From positions 388,957 to 452,956 of the forward strand of contig CANNZV010000424.1 of NCBI GenBank assembly GCA_947561585.1: 64,000 nucleotides of DNA, given 5' to 3'. Both the position numbers and the translations under genes were made by a program. Below the pieces are notes generated by a model. The model saw only the letters and a program-made list of their open reading frames with translations, made no database searches and was not told the DNA's origin. The DNA is from Caprella mutica (lineage: Eukaryota; Arthropoda; Malacostraca; Amphipoda; Caprellidae). This document shows, in pieces, positions 54,901 through 64,000 of the stretch (positions within the stretch are counted from its first letter, which is position 1; the number at the start of each line of letters is the position of its first letter).

Positions 54901-56601
54901 GGTGCATTGACCCGTGTAAGAGCTCATATTTTCACAGTGTTGCATCTCTTGCTAAAATAACATGCTATATTCTTTTACTTTCTATTTGTGTAAGGTAGAG
55001 GGCTTTAAAAGTTACCTGGACAGATGAGGAGGCACATTTATGTGTCTTAAGGAACATGATATGTTGATGTGGCGAGCAGGAGGGGACTGATGACTTGGAC
55101 ATTTCGGAGCTCTTGTAATCTTCTACACTTCTTGTGCGCTCACTTCTTCTAAAACTGAAAGAAAAATAGTTATATTTAATAATTCACATTCAGTGATAAT
55201 TTATTAAACATTATTTCTTAAAGACTTATCAAAGTTAGATTTCAATCTTGTTAAAAATTGTAATTTATATATTTTGTCCAATTAATTAACATTGGAATAT
55301 TTAGAATAATGTTAATTTCTAAATGATGATATACATTCGGACAAAATGATACAGACATAAATATCCACCAAATTTGACGTAGAAGACTTGAATATATTTT
55401 ATAGATACTTTTTATTGTAAATCAAATTATCTAAAAAACAGATTCTATAAAGGAAATATATTCTTTCTTACATTTAGTTGAAAATAGAGAAGCGTTACAA
55501 AAGATTCTTGAACTTGCGTGAATTTTCATAACCTGATTCATCTAATATATAATTTAAAATCTCTGGGGAAAAACATCGGTAAAGTATATACTGTTTCACA
55601 AACGAAGGGTGAGTGACAAGCCCTCCACACAAATCAAACTGACTGCTAACCAACCCCTATATAAATATTCTTTACTGGGTTTTTGATCAGGTTTTCAACC
55701 GGGATTTTAATCAGAAAGGTTTCCAACCGGAAGGATTTAACCCTAGTAACCTAGCTATTGAAAGCTTGCTCAGTAACCTAGGGACTGACCTAGTCCTCAC
55801 TAAAACTGTTAAAAATCCTTACAAATTGACTTTCCGATAATTTTTCTTTATAAAAACCTTCATTTGATATTTACTCACCCTTTGGTAAACGCCAAAGAAT
55901 AATTATCTATTTGAAATATAATTAACAAGCAAAGATAAGAAACAACTATTTCTTAGGTTGTCTAACTATTTGAGCAAAGGTCATTTTAACCACCAATCAA
56001 TAAAATCCTTATAACATTCACAAAAAATAATTAAACTTAATGAAAATTTTATTGTGGATGAAAAAAGGTACAACTATGGAAAAAGATACAAGAAAGAAAC
56101 GCGTACCTTCAATAGTTTGTGAAATATACTACTGTGAAGTTGTTATGCGTTTTTTTCTGGGACACCTTGTATATTTGAATAAATGCTCATAATATTAATA
56201 TCATACAATTTATCATCTTCTTTTTGTCTAATCTAATGTCACTATGTTGGAAAGTAAAAGTCATGTTAAGACAGCTTCCAAATCGGTTTTAAATAAAAAT
56301 ATTTTAATTTGGTCGTGAGGACTGGTCCCTAGGTTACTAGGGTTGAATCTGAATTCCCATTCGTGAGGTATTCAACTGGAAGGTTATCAACCGGGTTTTT
56401 TCAACCGGGGGTTTCAACTGTGAGGTTTCCAACCCCTCAGGGTGACACTTCGTCTCACCTCTCATCATGCAAACTCTTCTTTGAGTCCTGAGTGGTGAAA
56501 GGAGTCCACATGATGGACTGTTGTTGCTGAGTGTTGTACAGGAGAAGAGAACACACGAACGTTACCAGCATCACTGACAGGATGGTTTTCATTGCCAGCA
56601 T
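48210..56601 (-). CDS. Galactose 3-O-sulfotransferase (Gal3ST/galactosylceramide sulfotransferase family), five coding exons
   Basis: Joining exons 56601-56459, 55154-55016, 53513-53424, 49514-49287 and 48974-48210 gives 454 residues, close to family length (~420-480). Every junction is GT..AG with phases that fit. Residues ~6-22 form a short N-terminal signal anchor after a basic start, the type II Golgi layout. FLKTHKCASSS (82-92) is the 5'-phosphosulfate-binding loop for PAPS, and VVRDPAYLFES (166-176) is the 3'-phosphate-binding segment. Later family motifs include ERMDESLILLKESLCW and KNARRDE. The expected reaction is transfer of sulfate from PAPS to O-3 of galactose on a glycolipid or glycan in the Golgi lumen; the acceptor cannot be told. 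The introns hold minisatellites, FB5, FB6 and a MITE. A 5' UTR exon upstream of 56613 is likely but not located. Confidence 0.92.
49287..49514 (-). CDS. Gal3ST-like gene, exon 4
   Basis: Acceptor TTTTGACAG before 49514, donor GAG|GTATGA after 49287, 228 nt, phase 0 at both ends. Encodes residues 125-200 including the 3'-phosphate-binding segment VVRDPAYLFES. Confidence 0.93.
49793..50425 (+). repeat. 21-bp array TCTTCTATGGTCACGACATAA in intron 4
   Basis: About 30 units of ATCTTCTATGGTCACGACAT. The right-hand two-thirds are nearly identical, the left third has GTGG variants. Two further units lie at 51092-51135 beyond FB5. 21 is a multiple of three, so both strands carry long spurious frames. 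Confidence 0.95.
50432..51072. mobile_element. Foldback element FB5, arms of 15-bp CCCTGGTAATTTGAT units
   Basis: The left arm (50432-50620) has about 12 units CCCTGGTAATTTGAT. The right arm (50955-51072) has about eight inverse units ATCAAATTATCGGGG. Outer ends AGGTAATTTGAT and ATCAAATTACCT. It lies between parts of the 21-bp array, so it probably inserted there. AT-rich centre without ORF. Confidence 0.85.
51154..51335. mobile_element. 182-bp palindromic MITE with TA duplication, copy 2
   Basis: Flanked by TA (51152-51153, 51336-51337). The ends CTCAATTGAAAATA and TATTTTCAATGGG continue into nearly complete inverse arms (AAGCCGATCAGAG, CACCACGGCAGTCATG) with a short centre. Shares ends and arm sequence with 41655-42071. 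Confidence 0.88.
51340..53160. other. Intron 3 of the Gal3ST-like gene, mostly featureless
   Basis: AT-rich with no gene. 52616-52650 holds two inverse units of the 15-bp array of 41085. Confidence 0.5.
53163..53365 (+). repeat. 45-bp minisatellite family, locus 4
   Basis: About four units of AAACAACCACCAATAGTTGT plus AAATAAAGTGCACAGTGAAG, the same family as 19860, beside exon 3. Confidence 0.9.
53424..53513 (-). CDS. Gal3ST-like gene, exon 3
   Basis: Acceptor TGTCGACAG before 53513, donor CAG|GTGAGA after 53424, 90 nt, phase 0. Encodes residues 95-124 with NLTFALP, a family motif, and a potential N-glycosylation site (Asn105). Confidence 0.93.
54035..54435 (-). repeat. Dispersed ~400-bp repeat, copy B
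   Basis: Inverse match to 5170-5580, lying in intron 2 of the Gal3ST-like gene. Confidence 0.8.
55016..55154 (-). CDS. Gal3ST-like gene, exon 2
   Basis: Acceptor TTTCTTTCAG before 55154, donor CCAG|GTAACT after 55016, 139 nt (phase 2 to 0). Encodes residues 48-94: a Ser/Arg-rich stem, then HIMFLKTHKCASSSVQ with the PAPS 5'-phosphosulfate loop. Confidence 0.93.
55677..56436. mobile_element. Foldback element FB6 in intron 1
   Basis: Left arm 55680-55800 (TTTTCAACCGGGATT, TTTCCAACCGG, AACCCTAGTAACCTAG, GTCCTCAC). Right arm 56313-56436 is its inverse (GTGAGGACTGGTCCCTAGG, TTACTAGGGTTGAAT, repeated TCAACCGGG). The ~500-bp centre has no gene. It ends about 23 bp from the exon 1 splice donor. Confidence 0.75.
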
Positions 56602-56613
56602 TCTTTTGGATAT
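56459..56613 (-). CDS. Gal3ST-like gene, exon 1 (first coding exon)
   Basis: The ATG at 56601 starts MLAMKTILSVMLVTFVCSLL, a signal anchor. A second ATG three codons on could also serve. Donor GAGAG|GTGAGA after 56459 (phase 2). TTATTTCAG at the upstream edge looks like an acceptor, so a non-coding 5' exon probably precedes it. Confidence 0.85.
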
Positions 56614-57340
56614 CTGAAATAAGATATGAAAATACTCAATCGGAGAAATATAATAGAAAATCGCTAATTAAAATATATGACTATTAGATAATCTATTCAT
56701 GACAACAATCCAATGGTAATTTATCATAAATTCGAAACAATTATAGTTTGTCGTGTTTCGTCGGAAATTTCCGACAAGAATCGGGACGAAAATCTCAGAA
56801 ATTAGAATATGGTACGTTAAAATATCATCAAGATATAAAATATCAAAATGTTTATTTTCTTTTAATTATTAGAATATCAGCAAATTCCTATTCATTATAT
56901 ATATCTGTAAATTCCTCATCAGAGGAAGCTCGTCCATTCCATATTTCCATTAAGTTAGTGTTAACAATTTCTAAAGCTTATTATAGTCTATCTAATGGAG
57001 ACAATTGAAGTCGCTTCATGTATTTAGTAATAAGAGGATCTATTTTAATGAATGAAATCTCCTTGGAGATCCACATGTCCAGAGTTACAAAGAGAGGTAG
57101 TCCCAGAATTGGTCTGTTCTTAAGGAAGCGCTTAAGAGAAGATGATTTACTGGAGGAATCTCAAGCGCCATCCACACTATTAATCTTTATTAGGTGCCAC
57201 ATTAATCACAAACAATTAAGGTTTACGATAATTAGAAGAGTATCAAACTACAATATAGGGTTCACACTACAATAGAGGGTGCACACTACAATAGAGTGTC
57301 CTATAATTTCCTATTCACATGTTGGTAAATTAGAAAATAT
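56614..57340. other. Upstream region of the Gal3ST-like gene
   Basis: No certain exon. 57040-57180 is somewhat GC-richer and could hold 5' UTR. The plus-strand frame there is not convincing. Confidence 0.35.
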
Positions 57341-57465
57341 TCACAATGTATGTAAATGAAACAATACTCACATGTGTTATTCAGAAAATACTTCATGTTG
57401 GCAAATTAGCAAATACTCACATGTTGGTAAATAAATACTCACATGTTGGTATTCAAAAATTACCT
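57340..57465 (+). repeat. Short repeats AAATACTCACATGTTGGTAA
   Basis: Four to five imperfect units of CTCACATGTTGGTAAATTAG type. Confidence 0.75.
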
Positions 57466-57469
57466 CTTA

Positions 57470-59052
57470 ATTGCTAAGCGACAGACAAAGGTTTTCTTGT
57501 CTCTAATTAGGCTCTGGCTGTTTATTGGCTAGCAGTAATTATGGTGTAATTAAAGACTAATTCGAACCGACAGGTCGAAGATCATTTCTGAGATGATAAT
57601 TTATGAGGAAGAAGTGAAAAACTCGTAAAGCAATCATACGAATAAGAGAGTTTTGAAATAAGTAGCAATACTATTTTTCAGTTAAACCTAATGAGCATGA
57701 CTATCAGAATGTACGGGAAGTTTTGAATATGTGTTTATAAAACCCATATCTCATTTCTAAACCTACGGTACTGTATTTTGTACAAGTTGTTAATATAGTT
57801 ACTATAGTATATATAATAATATACTGAACTAATATGTACCAAATTTCAAGTAAAAATATTGAACACACAAGGAGAAATAAATACATAGGTATGTAATAAA
57901 TTGGCAACTGAGAGGCAGAGCTGCGATTGGGTGGAATGTGACCAAATCACAGCTCGGCGTGTTTGTGTTCTCCATGAAAACGTATGTGCAATAATTTGTG
58001 CATATTGCAACCCGATATATTTTTACATTAAGCGGGTACCAAGCTGTATTTCTACGTTGCCAAACGTCACCACATTACAATTAATTCCCTATTTTACGTG
58101 AATTACGCTAATTTACGCCGATACCTAAATATTTTTTAATTTTAAATATAAAAATATATTTGATATTTATGTTGGAACAAACTCAAGAAATACTGATAAA
58201 TTTAAAGGAACGAAATGAAAGATATAAAGTATTTAAAAATGATGTGCTTAGGAAACACACGTTAAACTCATTAAGGTTAAAGTAGTTATGTTTTCAGTAT
58301 TGATATAATTTCAAAGTGAATATAATTCAATTATCTTTAATGCTTCAAATCAACATAGCTATTAAAATTTCATTATTATTTGATTTTCTTATACTGAGAG
58401 TACAAATTATTCTACACTACGCTACACTAGTAGGTATATATTTTCCATATTGCTCGCATGTTGGTAACTATTGAGAAAAGACGTCACACGTGTCTTTTTA
58501 TTAACTAATATTTTCGAACAATAAAATAAGAAATTGTTTGATTAATTATTATCTTTATTCTTTCGAGTGAATTCAATCGATAAGCAATTAATGGATATTT
58601 ATATGCTTGATAGTTCCAATAATACTATCCACTAGCTTAGTGATTTTTTTTCTGTTTGATAAATAATAAAACCAATTAAACATGCGATTTCTCATTTGTT
58701 GATGAATGTAATTTGCTATGATATGCTACATTAAATTGTAATACAACAGTAATTATATAATCAAAGATACAATCCAGAAGGAGAAGAGAATACGTGATTG
58801 CAAATTATCCGATGTTTAATAAAAAAAACTTGTACCTTATTTTCAAAATGTTATAGAAAATATTCATGGCGAAGCGAAATACAGTATACTATATTTAAAA
58901 TAAAAAAAATTGAAACAACACACTATAAATTGTTGCACACTAAGAAATCTAACATTCAATACAATTAATAATTGTCATCATATAGATACCGAAAGTTTTT
59001 TAAGATAACAATAATTGCACATACATGTAAGTATATATGATTCGTTATGAAG
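57470..59052. other. Non-coding stretch
   Basis: No gene recognised. 57918-57955 is an imperfect hairpin (GAGCTGCGATTGGGT and ACCAAATCACAGCTC). Confidence 0.45.
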
Positions 59053-59351
59053 TAATTTATTTATATATTTATTTATTCAATCTTATAGCTTCTTTACATC
59101 TAGAACAGGGCCGAGGCCTCCCTGATCTCACAAATTTATTACATACAAAAGACTATAAGGCCCGAGAAAGCGTAAAGCTTTTAGGGCCTCCTAATTAAAA
59201 AAAAGTGATACAATAATCCACAATTTACATATTAGACATCACAAGAAAACAAAACATTCAATCCTGCTTAACACACCAAATAATCAGAGCACATGTTACA
59301 CAAAAATATTAGTAGAAAAAAGCCACTGCTTTAACTCCCTCTTGAACACTC

Positions 59352-60140
59352 CTAATGATTCACTATTCTTCCAATCATAGGTAACACATTCCAAAGTCGA
59401 GAAGCAACATAAATAATGTTAGATTTTGTCGCTTCACGCTTATAGCGGGGTAATTTAATAGCTAGAGTATTTCTAACTGAATAAGAATGACTATTTGTAT
59501 TTTCGGTAACAAAGGATCTAAGATCGTTATCATAACCCTCAACATTCAAACATCTGTACATGTAAAGTCCAATATTACATTTATACAAATCACATAATTT
59601 TGAGAGTTTCATTTCACTAAATAACTGATCCGTATGATGTAAGAAAGGAACCTTTGCTATAATTCTTACTGCTCTCTTTTGCAGTAGAGTCATTTTGTCA
59701 AGATGAACTCCAGCACAATTTCCCCAAACAGTTACACAATAATTAAAATATGGATGTACAAGAGAAAAATAAAGCATTTTCAAAACAAATGTTGGCACCA
59801 GTTCTTTTATTTTACTCAAAACACCCACAGACCGTGCAACTTTAGAAGAAACCCTACTAAGATGTTCATCAAATTTGAGATTTTTATCTAGATAAACACC
59901 AAGGTACTTGACATACTTTACACACTCAACCTCCGACTGATCAATACAAATCGAATTTAACTCGAATTCACCTCTATAAGAAAAATCAAGATATTTAGTT
60001 TTATCTACATTAAGTTTTATTTTATTTACACATAGCCATTGATGAATTCTAGTCAAATTATCATTAATAGTAGAATGAATATCATAGACAAATTTGCGAG
60101 GGAAGCTGCAGGTAACTACGGAGTCATCAGCAAAAAGATT
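59352..60140 (-). pseudogene. LINE reverse transcriptase C-terminal fragment
   Basis: The frame includes FADDSVV (FADD at 60123-60134), the RT catalytic motif, then the thumb (WLCVNKIKLNVDKTKYLDF) and the C-terminal domain (LQKRAVRIIAKVPFLHHTD). A -1/+1 break separates it from the GSTLGPLLF segment at 60150-60210. Confidence 0.85.
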
Positions 60141-60216
60141 GAAAGTGTAAAAAAGTAGTACTATTTAGAAGATCATTAATAAATATCAAAAATAACAGAG
60201 GTCCTAATGTACTACC

Positions 60217-60411
60217 TTATGGAACTCCGCAGTTAACATCAGCCAAACTCGATTTGCAGCCATTAACAACAGTAAACTGTTTACGTTCCTTTAGATATGA
60301 ATTGAACAATTTAAGTGGGATACCTCTTACTCCATAAAAATACATCTTATCTAATAGTATGTCATGGGGAACACAATCAAAAGCCTTCCTAAAATCCAAA
60401 AAACAGTGCAA
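60217..60411 (-). pseudogene. LINE reverse transcriptase fragment (palm motif A)
   Basis: FLDFRKAFDCVPHDILLDKM contains catalytic motif A (FDxVPHD). It ends VNCGVP followed by a TAA where the family has Gln, a nonsense change in the GVPQGS motif. Confidence 0.85.
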
Positions 60412-60955
60412 AAACCAAATTACCGCTTTCCAACTCGTTATACACAGGTTTCAACAAACTAGTTATTGCCTGCATCGTGCATTTGTTCTCTCTAACGCCG
60501 AAATGTCTATCACTTAACAAGTTATTACTAGAAAGATAATTATATAATCTTTTATATATGCATTTCTCAAATATTTTTGACAAATTATTCACGATAGATA
60601 TTGGTCTGTAATTACTGATATTTTCTGCATTCCCCCCTTTAAAAATCGGTACTATTTTAGCAGTTTTAAATATGCTTGGAAATTCACCATCAGAAAAAGA
60701 TTTATTTATCAAAAAAGTCAAAATTCGAAATATAACAGGACTAAGATATTTAATAACTTTGACAGGAATAGCATCTACACTAACAGACTTGCATTTCAGA
60801 GATAAAATAATTTTATGAACTTCGCCTTCATCAACAGGATTCAAAAAGAGCGAATTCAAGTTATTACCATTCAAGTACTGAAGATATTCTCTTTCATTAA
60901 CATTATTAAAGGAATTATTAATGGAGCTACCAATGGTTGAGGAGTAATTATTCAA
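60389..60955 (-). pseudogene. LINE reverse transcriptase fragment (fingers/palm)
   Basis: VPIFKGGNAENISNYRPISI and FEKCIYKRLYNYL are RT domains 1-2a. Frame shift at about 60400 before the FRKAFDCVPHD motif, which continues in another frame. Confidence 0.85.
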
Positions 60956-61500
60956 TATTCATCTTATCTGCCAAAACATTTGAATCTTCTTCCAAAGTCT
61001 CATCAAACCTCAACGTAATATTATTAGTTCCTCGTGATACAGAAGGTTTAATTAATTCATTTACATGTTTCCAAATAGCTCCAATATTAAACGTAATGTT
61101 GTTGAACATATTCAGATAGTAGCTTTCCCTTCTTTGTCTAATTTCAGATGTTACCATATTACGATAACGACAATAAAACTCCTTCCCAATCTTACCATTT
61201 TTGTATAGAATATGATAGTTAGTACGCTTTTTAATTTTACGTAACAATTCCTGACTTATCCAAGGTTTCGTATCATGTTTATAGCTAACAGTTTTAGTAA
61301 TAACAGGGCAATGACTATTATATACACTCTCAACAATATCAATAAAAGAAACAACTTCATGATTTACATCATCACATGAGAAAACAGATGAAAAGTCAGT
61401 TTGCGATAATGAGTTAAATAAAGAATCAAGAGCCCTATCATTAAGTTTCCTATATTGGAAAGTGCGCGCGTTGTTAATGATCCTACCAGAGTTTAAAAAA
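60948..61500 (-). pseudogene. LINE linker and RT N-terminal fragment
   Basis: Open frame with KPWISQELLRKIKKRTNY and RYRNMVTSEIRQRRESYY, the linker between nuclease and RT in jockey/CR1-type elements. The frame breaks at about 60950. Confidence 0.8.
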
Positions 61501-61503
61501 TCT

Positions 61504-62154
61504 TCAAAAATAGAAAAAAACTAGATAGTGATCAGATATATCAGTAGGAATAATACCTGAGAGAACATCTGAAGGGTCAGAAGTGAAAATATTGTCTATT
61601 AAAGAAAATCCATTGTCGGTAACACGGGTGTGTTTAGTAATAAGGGGTAACATAGAGCAAGAGAACATAGTATTCATAAAATCTAAAGCACCGTTATTTC
61701 CCTCAGCTGCTCTCAGTAGGTCAAAATTGAAGTCACCACAAATAATAATAATAATTAAATTCAAGCCCATACGAAGTTCGTTGTGAACTTTTTGGGAAAT
61801 AACTTTCATGCGACAATCAATCTCATCTAGTCTACCCAAAATAATATTCAATTCAGTCAAAAACTCAACAATATCACCATTCGGAGCCCTATAAACTGCA
61901 CCAATTACAAAAGACTCACAACAGAATTCACACTTAACAAACAAGCATTCAATAGAGTGGGAAGATAGTGTAAGATCATTGAGAACACAACATTTAATAG
62001 CAGTGCTAACCAGAACACTCACACCTCCACATCTTCTTCCGTCATTCCGTATTGAATAATAATGATTGTAACCAGGAAACTTAGTTAATTCAACCGTAAC
62101 CGGTCTCAGTCTCAGTCTCTTAAAATAAAACATTAGGAAATAGATTATGTGCAC
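61504..62154 (-). pseudogene. LINE endonuclease (EEP/APE-type) fragment
   Basis: RRCGGVSVLVSTAI, CGDFNFDLL and TDISDHYLVFF are the mid and C-terminal EEP nuclease motifs (the Asp-x-Asn and Asp-His pairs are present). The beginning of the domain is lost, and the first ~25 residues of the open frame are probably outside the element. The frame stops within a short A-run near 61510. Confidence 0.85.
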
Positions 62155-62167
62155 TCAGTATAGGGCA

Positions 62168-62735
62168 TACCTTCGCCACCGCTTTCACCCATTCTTTCCC
62201 ATAGTTCGATAAACTGCTAACTGGATAATAACCAATCGTTCTATCAAGTTTCATTCAATATGGTTAAATACTTTTTGAATTATTGAGTTATGAATGACTT
62301 TGACCCTAACCTTTGACCGGATCGCTCCCAAAACTTTAACAGATAGTTCCTGGACATTGACCAATTGTACCATCAAATTTCAGACTATTTGGTTGAATAC
62401 TTTTCGAGTTATTGAGTTACAAACGGCATTGACCTTGATCTTTGACCTTTGAACCGATCACTCCCAAAATCTAACAAAATGGTTTTTGTATATTAAACAA
62501 TCGTCGCATCAAGTTTCATGCAATATGGTTCAATACTTTTTGAGTTATGAATGACCATGACCTTTGACCGAGTCACTCCCAAAAGTCTACCAGCAGGTCA
62601 CTGGACATGGACCAATCGTTTCACCAAATTTCAGGCAATTTGGTTGAACACTTTTTCAAGTATGCGAATAACAAGATGATAAACAAATAAATAAACGACG
62701 GCTAAAGTATGACCTTCCCGCATTCTGCGAAGGTA
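62168..62735. mobile_element. 568-bp inverted-end element with ~130-bp internal repeats
   Basis: The ends are TACCTTCGC (62168-62176) and GCGAAGGTA (62727-62735). Inside, a ~130-bp unit is repeated about 3.5 times, each with TGACCTTTGACC, CTCCCAAAA, GACCAATCGT, CAATATGGTTC and TTTTTGAGTTATGA words. It lies just beyond the truncated 5' end of the LINE. Similar TGACCTTTGACC/TTTTGAGTTAT repeats are common in invertebrate genomes. Confidence 0.7.
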
Positions 62736-62739
62736 ATAA

Positions 62740-63238
62740 GAAAATACACCAATTAACTCTCTATGTTCTGGTGCGACATATATGTTTCCTTTCAAGTGGT
62801 GTATTTGGTGCGTTTATTATGTTTTTTCCGTAAACTCTTTCGTATATCTGAGCACATGTGTACAATTAAATAGTTTAAGACAATTGTGATTTAAAATAAT
62901 TCCTTTTCATATTGTTTAATATTATTTCTTTACCTTCACCTATATATTAAAGAATTTCCTAAAATTTCTCGTATTTACACTTTCAAATTATTACAGTCAT
63001 AGCGGGTTTAACAAGATCTAGGTTAGATAATTCATGAAAATCAAAACATAGGTTTCTGAATTACAAAACTTTTAATTCAGAACTATTCTTTTCTAGTTAA
63101 ACATAGTTCGTAAGTAGAGACATATATCCTAACTTCTGATTGCCTCTACGATCAAAAGTTGTAAATGATTGATTGTTCGCCGTGTGTTCATATATAACAA
63201 TTACCAATGATTAATGTGTTTTCTATAATTATGTTCAT
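62740..63238. other. Non-coding stretch
   Basis: AT-rich, no gene recognised. Confidence 0.45.
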
Positions 63239-63239
63239 A

Positions 63240-63740
63240 CGGTCAGTGATAGTTCAATCGTTAACGATAGTTCTAAATATCGATACCTATCATAATCAAT
63301 AGCTCTATTGATCGTTAACCAAGCATTACCGATAGTTCTAGTTATCATTTGCTACCATTATCGATCGTTTTGGTTATCATTAGCTACCATCATCGATAGT
63401 TCTAGTTATTTTAAGCTACAATAAACGATAGTTATGGTCATGGTTACCTATCATTAACGACTGTTATACTTATCGTTATCAATAGTTATCGTCAATAATA
63501 GATATAGTTATTGCATTCGATAGTTATAGTTATTGATATTTATAGCTATCGTTATCGATAGCTATAGTTATCGTTATCAATAGTTATAGTTATCGCTACC
63601 GATAGATACAGTTATCGTTACTACCATTACTGACAGTTCTAGTTACGGTTATATATACTATTATCAATAGTTCATTGTTAACTACAATTAACGATAGTTC
63701 AAGTTGTCGTTCTCTACCATTACCGATAGTTCTATTTATA
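63240..63740. repeat. Short-period array TTATCGATAGTTATAG
   Basis: Words TATCGTTATCGATAGTTATA, TACCATTACCGATAGTTC and relatives recur at 12-24-bp spacing over ~500 bp, much of it near-palindromic around ATCGAT. Confidence 0.85.
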
Positions 63741-63744
63741 GATG

Positions 63745-64000
63745 GTGATAATATGTTCGAGTATAATTTTTTTCTCTAATTGCCTTTAGTTTATTATGGA
63801 TGAGTTTTTTACTTCAATCTAATACATCTAGTTTCTTCAGACTATTTTATGATTGTTCAGTGTGAATAGAAATGGTTATAGTTACTGCGATAATCATATA
63901 ATATGTTGTGCACGGAATATTTATTATTACTATTTGAAAACATCAATGATTATGCCATTATCAATTAGAAAGGGTATATTTTATGGTGACCGGAGAATTC
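63745..64000. other. Non-coding right edge
   Basis: No gene or clear repeat. Confidence 0.4.

Larger units (their letters stand above)
59053..62110 (-). mobile_element. 5'-truncated, decayed jockey/CR1-type LINE
   Basis: The minus strand reads, 5' to 3', an endonuclease part, a linker, reverse transcriptase and a C-terminal domain, then a 3' UTR ending in an AATAAATAAATA-like tail at 59053-59085. The endonuclease lacks its N-terminal ~60-80 residues, so the copy is 5'-truncated. Frame breaks near 61505, 60950, 60400 and 60150 and a stop just after 60217 make it inactive. Sequence style (IDNIFT..ISDHY, TKPWIS, NYRPIS, FRKAFDCV, FADD) is that of the jockey/CR1 group; I did not resolve the clade. 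Confidence 0.88.

Noticed and set aside
57018..57275. 85-residue plus-strand frame upstream of the sulfotransferase
   Set aside because: No domain, weak composition, starts in repeat-like DNA. A 5' UTR or chance origin is as likely.

Overview
The window looks like AT-rich, repeat-dense intergenic and intronic DNA from an invertebrate animal, most likely an arthropod. The evidence is a spliced animal-type Gal3ST-family sulfotransferase gene with GT..AG introns, a Ty3/Gypsy LTR retrotransposon, a jockey/CR1-type LINE, a Penelope remnant, tRNA-headed repeats, many small inverted-repeat elements and many minisatellites. There are no operons, and I recognise no functional rRNA or tRNA gene and no CRISPR array. 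I could not fix the species.

Layout. 1-2305 is a 10-bp-unit satellite running off the left edge. 2306-6635 is non-coding and holds a 1.45-kb inverted-repeat element (4759-6211). 6636-15321 is a complete Gypsy-type element: identical 522-bp LTRs, 4-bp target duplication, intact gag, and a pol in the -1 frame. Its pol is unusual. It carries an OTU-like domain without the usual catalytic Asp/Cys and a second retropepsin domain, both between RNase H and integrase. 15322-48200 is a mosaic of repeats: two copies of a 1.2-1.4-kb repeat with a tRNA-like internal Pol III promoter, 45-bp minisatellites at several loci, MITE-like palindromes (TA and TTAA target sites), a Penelope GIY-YIG remnant (26808-27152), a LINE ORF1 remnant (30542-31200) and a recurring class of foldback structures whose arms are inverted tandem arrays of about 15 bp. 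48210-56613 is the one convincing host gene, a five-exon Gal3ST-like sulfotransferase on the minus strand whose introns have accumulated the same repeats. 59053-62110 is a decayed, 5'-truncated LINE on the minus strand. The right end holds a 568-bp inverted-repeat element (62168-62735) and a short-period array (63240-63740).

Two short GC-richer open frames on the minus strand (18110-18418, with TATA and CCAAT signals upstream; 22205-22441) may be small genes or exons but resemble nothing I recognise.

How the parts relate: the Gypsy element is the only obviously intact mobile unit. The most unusual features are its domain order (protease, RT, RNase H, OTU-like, protease, integrase) and the repeated foldback architecture: at least seven loci, each with its own 13-17-bp unit sequence, arranged as head-to-head arrays, several of them inserted into or interrupted by other repeats.
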